Shown one piece after another: positions 59,646-64,000 of a DNA stretch of 64,000 bases. The DNA comes from Mercenaria mercenaria. Taxonomy: Eukaryota > Mollusca > Bivalvia > Venerida > Veneridae. The stretch's first letter is position 1, and each line of letters begins with the position of its first letter. The notes beneath the pieces are model-generated. The model made no database searches and was not told where the DNA came from. It saw only the letters and a list, made by a program, of their open reading frames with translations. The stretch spans positions 1-64,000 of the forward strand of contig NW_026463114.1 in the NCBI RefSeq assembly GCF_021730395.1, given 5' to 3'. The translations under genes and the position numbers were made by a program.

Positions 59646-60106
59646 GGTCAAAGGGAAATAACTAACATAGCCTTTGATTGGTTGAAAAAGTATATGGTAT
59701 TTCGAGACAAATATTTAAGATGTAAAGTGGTCTCTCATTGGTGAAATATCTGTTGAATATGTTTGAAAACTGTTTTATTTCTTAAATTGAAGTTCTAAGC
59801 CATGATTAATGGAGGAAAAAATATTTGAAGTGTATTTTGTTTGAAAATTTTGCTTGTTTTAGTGATTTGGTATTTTCATGAAATGTAAACAAAAATTCAC
59901 TGCCGGACTGGGGGTTACTGACTTTCGGGTGAAAAAAGTGCACAAAAATGATGGTCAACATGTAAATTTCTGGCTGTTTTCTTTTAGGCCTTGAATAGTT
60001 CTTTCACCCTGGGTAGGTGGCATCAAAAGTTTAAATGTTAGGAAAGGGCTATAACCCAAAACATTACAATGTAAGTCTATGGGAAAACTGTTACTTCCCT
60101 TTGACC
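59646..60106. mobile_element. 461-bp element with inverted ends, copy 1
   Basis: Begins GGTCAAAGGGAAATAACTAA and ends CTGTTACTTCCCTTTGACC; these ends are inverted copies (about 16 of the first 18 positions). The interior is non-coding and AT-rich. It is almost identical to 61787-62246. Confidence 0.8.
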
Positions 60107-61786
60107 TAAAGGGCACCCTGAATTGCTATATTGCCATGCCATGTGGGTGGCTGTAAACAGAGAAATACACGATGAATGTGTTTTATTTGCATGATAGTGT
60201 CTGGTTTAAAACTTTTAAAACATAAAACGTGTCTTCACATAGATTTTTCATGAAAATTTATCATAAAAATGGGATTACTACTGGTACTGGTGTGACGGAG
60301 AGGTACTTTTCTGCCTCAGAAAGCTATATTGCAGCGTATATGCTGTTCTATGCATATTTATATGATTTCGACTGAATTTCAATCTTATATATGCACAATT
60401 GTGAATACAGTAAGCAATAACTGGAACCAGATAGCTCTGTGTAAATCGGAAATCCGAGAAATGAATATTATTTGGCAAAAAGAATAAAGATAGCGTTCTT
60501 TTTTATATAAAAAGTATAAGCCCAGTGAATGTCTGAAATGATACAGCTGGACCTTGATCTTGATCATTCTCATACATTTTGTGTTAATTTGCATAAAATT
60601 TAGACAAATCTCTATTTGAAACAGTCGCTGGTGTCAATTTTACTTTATTTTCTGTACTATTTTCGAAAAATGAAAAAAGTATCTCTTTCAAAGGTTTATT
60701 TGAACGGTAAATAGGGGACTTTATAGTTAAAATAACTGCCGATTTATTGAAATATAGTCACGTAATTGCGTTAGCACATCGCTAATTATGTGAGAAATAC
60801 GGAATGAACGATATTTCACCATAAAGGGAAACAATTTATCAATCGCGATTGACAATAGATGATAATACGAATCTGAATTACCTCCCTTTAATAGCAAAAT
60901 ACTTATTTTTTGCCTATTTTTATGATGTCCCGTTTATTTTGAGTAACTTAAATGACATTTTTCGTTAGATTGTGTTAACACATTGGCAAAAATGCATGGT
61001 GCTTCCCCTGTAATGCATTTTTTCTTTTACAGAAACTGAAAAAGGCATTAAAAATAGTGTTCATTTGAGAATTTTCCTACTTTTATCCTTAATCTTCGGG
61101 ACTACATGAAGATTTATGTCATTTTTTTTTGCCAGTCTGGTAAAACGTAAATATCTAACAGTGACATTACACTTTTAACAAGTTCTGCACGTCATATTTT
61201 CTAATACAAGCTGTAGAATGTAGCATCAGCAGTCAAATTCCTACAATTTCATGACGTCAGGTGCTTATTTTGACTGCTCCCCGGGGTCCGTTTAACGCAT
61301 ATATAGATTTCAATTTATTAATTTTCTTGACTGTACCACTTATTGCTATATATTCGTTCAGTTTTGATTACACTCTTGCATCCTAAAGTTGTCTGATAGG
61401 CGCATAAGGTGCAAAATCTATGAAAACACGCGATTTTGGTGGTGGGTGGGGTAAGAAATAGACCCAACGTCGACATAAATGTCAGCGTATTCATGAAATA
61501 TACACGCAAGCAATTAGACGGGACATTTATTAGTATGCATTCCTCATTTGAACCATATGGGTAAAATAATAGGAGTACGGTGACTGAAATATCATGGATT
61601 TCTTGATTCAAGTGAAATATTATCTCTATCTCAGAATGCAGGCAGGTCCCGCCACCAAAATTTCGTCAGCGATTTTCAGCATATGGGTATCCGAGTAAAA
61701 AGGTAATCATATCTCAGTTCGTAAATGTTTATTTTATCATTCTGAGCAATATTTTGTTCATATAAAAAGAAAAAAGTATCTCTTTA
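60107..61786. other. Unique-looking interval between two near-identical elements
   Basis: No coding capacity. A block AAAAAAGTATCTCTTT occurs at about 60676 and again at 61770, immediately before copy 2, so parts of the interval may be duplicated. Confidence 0.4.
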
Positions 61787-62246
61787 GGTCAAAGGGAAAT
61801 AACTAACATAGCCTTTGATTGGTTGAAAAAGTATATGGTATTTCGAGACAAATATTTAAGATGTAAAGTGGTCTCTCATTGGTGAAATATCTGTTGAATA
61901 TGTTTGAAAACTGTTTTATTTCTTAAATTGAAGTTCTAAGCCATGATTAATGGAGGAAAAAATATTTGAAGTGTATTTTGTTTGAAAATTTTGCTTGTTT
62001 TAGTGATTTGGTATTTTCATGAAATGTAAACAAAAATTCACTGCCGGACTGGGGGTTACTGATTTCGGGTGAAAAAAGTGCACAAAAATGATGGTCAACA
62101 TGTAAATTTCTGGCTGTTTTCTTTTAGGCCTTGAATAGTTCTTTCACCCTGGGTAGGTGGCATCAAAAGTTTAAATGTTAGGAAAGGGCTATAACCCAAA
62201 ACATTACAATGTAAGTCTATGGGAAAACTGTTACTTCCCTTTGACC
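61787..62246. mobile_element. 460-bp element with inverted ends, copy 2
   Basis: Same sequence and orientation as 59646-60106. The difference I can see is one base in the middle (GACTTTCGGG against GATTTCGGG). Flanks differ from those of copy 1 and I see no clear target-site duplication at either. Confidence 0.8.
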
Positions 62247-62507
62247 AGATCTTCTTCCAAGAAATGTCAAAGGAAGTACTGACTAGATTAACTCCCTTCG
62301 ATTTTGAGGCCCCACCTCGGGGTATATTTTTTGTTATTTTCTTTTATTTAGACAGTCAATTTGATTTGTGTCGTGTGGAAGCTGTTATCTCTGACCACTT
62401 GTACTTCTCAAATATTATTTAGGTATATAGAAACAATTATTTTTAAGAATGACACAGATTTGCTTTTAAAATTAAAAAGAAAGCAGCAGTTTATGTTCCT
62501 AAATACA

Positions 62508-62735
62508 TGAGCCACGCCATGGGAAAACCAACATTTTTTTTTTGGTTGGGTTTAACGTTGCACTGACACAATTTTAGGTCATATGGCGACTTAGAAAACC
62601 AACAGTGTGGGTTTGCTGTTCGCTAACATTTTCTCTAATGCAATAGGCTTTGAAAGCGAGCAGCATCCGCGCAGTCTGGTCTGGATCAATGCTGGATGCA
62701 AACGCACTATGTTGGTTTTATCATGGTGCGGCTCA
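62508..62735. mobile_element. MITE family A copy with a nested SINE-like piece
   Basis: Opens TGAGCCACGCCATGGGAAAA and closes TTTTATCATGGTGCGGCTCA. After CCAACA a run of T leads into GGTTGGGTTTAACGTTGCAC and TAGGTCATATGGCGACTTAG, then AAAACCAACA is repeated, as if duplicated at the target, and the MITE continues. Confidence 0.7.
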
Positions 62736-64000
62736 TATAACTATCAACCTTTGTTGATCATGAAATGGTTGATAAAGACTGTGAGTTTTAAAAAGATCTT
62801 TCATTGAAATTAGTAGAAATATACAGCTTTAAAAACCAAGTTTTAAACAGAGGCAATAATCACAAAAAGATGTAAAAATAAATTAAACATGCATTTTACA
62901 ATTTGTACATAGAAATTTGGCTCAATTTTTTATTTCTAATTTTGTACATTTTAGTTCCTGTTTGAATATTAATTGTCATCTTTAATAATCACTCACTTTA
63001 GAAGATATACTTTAGTCTAGCAAATTAAACCAGAATTACTTCCCTAAATTAATAATCTAAAGGTCTTTGAACAGAATATATTAAAAGTGAAAAATGTCAT
63101 TAAATACAATCAAAGAAGTACAATGTATATATATTTAAAGCTCTTGGTACAATTGATTAAATGTGCAATGTCCAAAAGTGTAGCACTGACCCTTAAGATA
63201 GGTGCCTGGGATTTACATATGAAACTCTGTCTCATTTTCAGGCAGAGTTTTATGCTTAATAAAAATAAGAATGCTTAGAAATATTCATATCAAATTTGTC
63301 CTGCATCAGAACACTTTAGATCTTACATGAGACTTGACCCCTTAAGTGTTACCAGAAGTTTGAGGCTATACATTTATACCAAAAAGTAATAACGCTTGTT
63401 CCATACTACATTAAACAGCTATTTGTAAAATTTGGTAAAAATGAAAATGTATAGTATACAAAGAAAAAAAATGTACTTTGCCTCAGTATGTAAGTGACCA
63501 GTATGATTATGTCAAACATTTAAATTACAGACATATCTAAATACTCTGAAGCCAGATTATAAGATTGAATTCTTATCCCAACAATATAAAGTATAATTTT
63601 TACACTTTTTTGAAAGAAAAAATGTTGAAAATTAAGCTACATCAAGTATCATTTTGTAGACAGAAATGACTCAAAATGTGTTATTTTGTATTTATTCCAC
63701 TAATATCAATTTTACCATTTGCTGCTATATATGCCACAACAAAAAATTACCACCATTCACATAATTCAAAACTTAATATGAGTATTTTCCAATTTATTAG
63801 ATGCATTTAGTATCTTGTTTTAACTACGTAGTATTTCCAGCAAAATATAATTTTAACATTACCCAAAACTTCAGCTACATTAAAAAACAATTTAAGTGCC
63901 TCAATAACAGTCTGTTACATGAAAATTGGAACATCAATTCCCAAATGCAGTAAAACTGCATGTTTTCAGTGACTATGACATTTAGTATTTGATGTATTTA
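62736..64000. other. No gene or recognised repeat
   Basis: AT-rich with stops in all frames. No convincing exon, tandem or inverted repeat. Confidence 0.4.

Noticed and set aside
59646-62246. The 460-bp pair as LTRs of one retroelement
   Set aside because: Each copy has its own inverted ends, the ends are not TG..CA, no coding or primer-binding site lies between, and outer flanks show no duplication. Not fully excluded.

Overview
This looks like nuclear DNA of a marine bivalve (a heterodont clam is my best guess). It is AT-rich and gene-poor, and full of repeats of a bivalve style: a fold-back MITE whose ends read TGAGCC..CATGAGAAAACCAAC, tRNA-headed SINEs whose tails resemble GTTGGTGCGACGTTAAA, and non-autonomous elements with a core of ~150-bp tandem units like the oyster 'pearl' elements. 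Host genes are multi-exon, with domain combinations (HEPN + B-box + beta-propeller, TSP1 + C1q) typical of expanded molluscan families. The species call is inference.

Layout. 1-5.7 kb: a plus-strand gene for an unrecognised membrane protein, five candidate exons, with two places where the frame slips. 5.7-15.5 kb: repeats only; one tandem-core element (9.77-15.04 kb) has two other tandem-core elements inserted in it and itself interrupts an older repeat array. 17.45-22.66 kb: minus-strand gene with three coding exons and matching phases, encoding 765 aa: DZIP3-like HEPN, two B-boxes, coiled coil and NHL-like propeller. 22.7-30.6 kb: AT-rich, a possible 89-aa two-exon minus-strand gene, MITEs and a degraded tandem-core repeat. 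30.9-41.0 kb: sequence of abnormal texture in which bases appear to be assimilated to their neighbours; a LINE and a MITE can be followed into it in corrupted form, so I read it as a bad assembly consensus and call no genes there. 41.0-45.3 kb: a broken DIRS-like retroelement, a 67-69 bp minisatellite and fold-back elements. 45.3-48.7 kb: a Penelope-like ribozyme trace, a tandem-core element, a LINE 3' end and one isolated exon. 48.7-51.03 kb: minus-strand gene with three TSP1 modules, each a phase 1-1 exon, followed by a C1q domain. 51.4-64 kb: SINE, unidentified retroelement-like 3' ends, a dead mariner with intact ends, LINE 3' end, and two nearly identical 460-bp elements 1.7 kb apart.

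How the genes relate. I see no operon or shared pathway. The HEPN/B-box/propeller gene and the TSP1/C1q gene both belong to families expanded in bivalves and often linked to innate immunity: the first would act inside the cell, possibly on RNA or as a scaffold, the second outside it as a recognition molecule. The HEPN-B-box fusion is the most interesting protein here. The widest pattern is that the tandem-core families share an end (a short hairpin followed by CTTGT or CTTGTT), suggesting one Helentron-like mobilisation machinery serving many unrelated core units.
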